From Lachnospiraceae bacterium (GTDB taxonomy: Bacteria > Bacillota > Clostridia > Lachnospirales > Lachnospiraceae): DNA of 64,000 bases. This document shows positions 62,814 through 64,000 of the stretch, in pieces; within the stretch, counting starts at the first letter, position 1, and every line of letters begins with the position of its first letter. The notes under the pieces are model-generated. The model was not told where the DNA came from, searched no databases, and was given only the letters and a program-made list of their open reading frames with translations. The DNA lies in the NCBI GenBank assembly GCA_017469935.1, contig JAFUFL010000008.1, forward strand, positions 1 through 64,000. Reading direction: 5' to 3'. Position numbers and translations under genes: made by a program.

Positions 62814-64000
62814 TCACCCGAGCGCTTTCTCTACCTGATCCGCAGTTGCCTTGTCGCACTCCGCGGTGATCCTGGTACCCTCCGATGTATATTCTGTCTG
62901 TAAAACCAGAGATCTTTCCATCAAAAAGGACACAAGACTTCCCCGGTCATACGGGATGAGAAAGGTCCGGACGGTCCTCTCCGCATGGAGAATTTCAAAG
63001 ATCGTCTTACACAGGCAGTCGATGGAACGGCTGTCTTTGGCGCAGAGATAGAGGTTCACATTGCTTATTCCTGCGACACTCTGCTCTACGGCCCCCGAGA
63101 TGGGATAGGAGATGGGCGGGTCGCACAGATCCGCCTTGTTGTAGACCGTGATCATGGGAATCTGCCCGGCTCCGATCTCATCGATGATCCTTTTAGTGAC
63201 TTCAATATGCTTGCGGCAATGCGGGTCGGAACCGTCTACCACCTGTACGAGAAGATCTGCCTGTGTGGTCTCTTCGAGCGTCGATTTAAATGCCTCGACA
63301 AGGGAGGTGGGCAGCTTGTGGATAAAGCCGACGGTGTCGGAGAGCAGAAAATCCTGTCCTTTGGCCACATTGATGCGCCTTACGGTCGTGTCCAGTGTGG
63401 CAAAGAGCATGTCCGCTTCGAAGACCTGCCGCTTATCCGGCTCGCCTTCCGCAGGCGCGTCGGTCGAGTATTGCGTCAGCATTGCGTTCATGATCGTAGA
63501 CTTACCGGCGTTGGTGTATCCCACAAGTGATACGAGAGGAAGCCGGGAATTCTGTCTCTTCTTGCGCTGGGTGGCGCGCTCGCGGCTGACATTTTTGAGT
63601 TCTTTGGTCAGCTCACTGAGGCGGTGGTCAATGGTGCGGCGGTCGATCTCCAGCTGTGTTTCGCCCTCGCCCTTTGCGGACATGGAGCCGGAAGCGCCGC
63701 CCTGGCGGTTCTGGGTCTCCCACATGCCGATCAGCCTGGGCTTTAAGTAGCGGAGTTTGGCAAGCTCTACCTGCAGCCGCGCCTCTCTGCTCCGTGCCCG
63801 CCGCTCAAAGATCTCAAGGATCAGAGCAGTCCGGTCCATCACAGGGAGCTTTAAAATTTTTTGCAGGTTGCGGATCTGGGAAGGGGACAGCGTGTCATTG
63901 AAGATGACCCGCTCCGCACCGAACATTTCCGCGCCGATCCGAATCTCGTCCGCCTTTCCGGCTCCCACATAGAGACCGGTATTGATATGGGCAAGAGACT
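62814..64000 (-). CDS. hflX: GTPase HflX, 5' end outside window
   Basis: The gene continues beyond the right edge; the visible first residues are SLAHINTGLYVGAGKADEIR. The N-terminal domain (FNDTLSPSQIRNLQKILKLP) and coiled linker (GEGETQLEIDRRTIDHRLSE) lead to the G domain: G1 GYTNAGKST, G3 DTVGF, G4 NKAD. HflX binds the 50S subunit and splits stalled or hibernating ribosomes. It is a housekeeping gene; the cit genes downstream seem inserted after it. Confidence 0.96.
   Translation of the reverse strand, partial: SLAHINTGLYVGAGKADEIRIGAEMFGAERVIFNDTLSPSQIRNLQKILKLPVMDRTALILEIFERRARSREARLQVELAKLRYLKPRLIGMWETQNRQGGASGSMSAKGEGETQLEIDRRTIDHRLSELTKELKNVSRERATQRKKRQNSRLPLVSLVGYTNAGKSTIMNAMLTQYSTDAPAEGEPDKRQVFEADMLFATLDTTVRRINVAKGQDFLLSDTVGFIHKLPTSLVEAFKSTLEETTQADLLVQVVDGSDPHCRKHIEVTKRIIDEIGAGQIPMITVYNKADLCDPPISYPISGAVEQSVAGISNVNLYLCAKDSRSIDCLCKTIFEILHAERTVRTFLIPYDRGSLVSFLMERSLVLQTEYTSEGTRITAECDKATADQVEKALG

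Overview
The window looks like a chromosomal segment of a low-to-mid GC Firmicute, most likely a gut clostridium of the Lachnospiraceae type. This is inference from strong AGGAGG ribosome binding sites, a CIRCE element on a small heat-shock gene, a LexA-type GAAC-N4-GTTC box, a type III glutamine synthetase, an ANTAR antiterminator at the end of the ammonia-assimilation cluster and a classical citrate lyase. No rRNA, tRNA or CRISPR array was recognised.

Bases 1 to about 20,700 are an accessory region full of decay. It carries two RelBE-type toxin-antitoxin modules, a DUF4143-type ATPase, an hsp20 gene, an NAD-precursor salvage pair (pnuC-nadR) after a radical SAM gene, small hypothetical proteins and regulators, and at least nine truncated, frameshifted or fused gene remnants. 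Examples are an MsrA lacking its catalytic motif, an MsrB/acetyltransferase fusion, an alpha/beta hydrolase with an internal deletion, a Fic stub, and two convergent genes joined at a deletion scar near 19,703.

Bases 20,756 to 40,384 are a coherent glutamine and ammonia island: purF (minus strand), a KaiC-like/PEP-synthase-like protein, an Amt-PII fusion, a YczE-type membrane protein, glnN, gltB, gltD, pyrG, a short glnA-like gene and an ANTAR regulator. Four genes (purF, the PEP-synthase-like gene, amt and glnN) have leaders with a good sigma-A promoter, a small hairpin with an AANGNN hexaloop, and an overlapping intrinsic terminator. This fits antitermination by the ANTAR protein encoded at the end of the island.

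Bases 40,467 to 62,757 are a tricarboxylate/dicarboxylate fermentation region: citDEF, a CitMHS citrate transporter, a two-component system, an aconitase-family hydratase, a PrpF-type isomerase, two MatC-like transporters, three LysR regulators, a DUF6282 protein, a ChrA pair, and citC-citX. Together they could take up aconitate or citrate, isomerise and hydrate it to citrate, and split it into acetate and oxaloacetate. The right edge cuts hflX.

Several dispersed repeats cut across these regions: about 70-base palindromes, short GAGGTC-type repeats inserted in frame in gltB, gltD and pyrG, and a three-copy element whose stems show compensatory changes and so may be a structured RNA.
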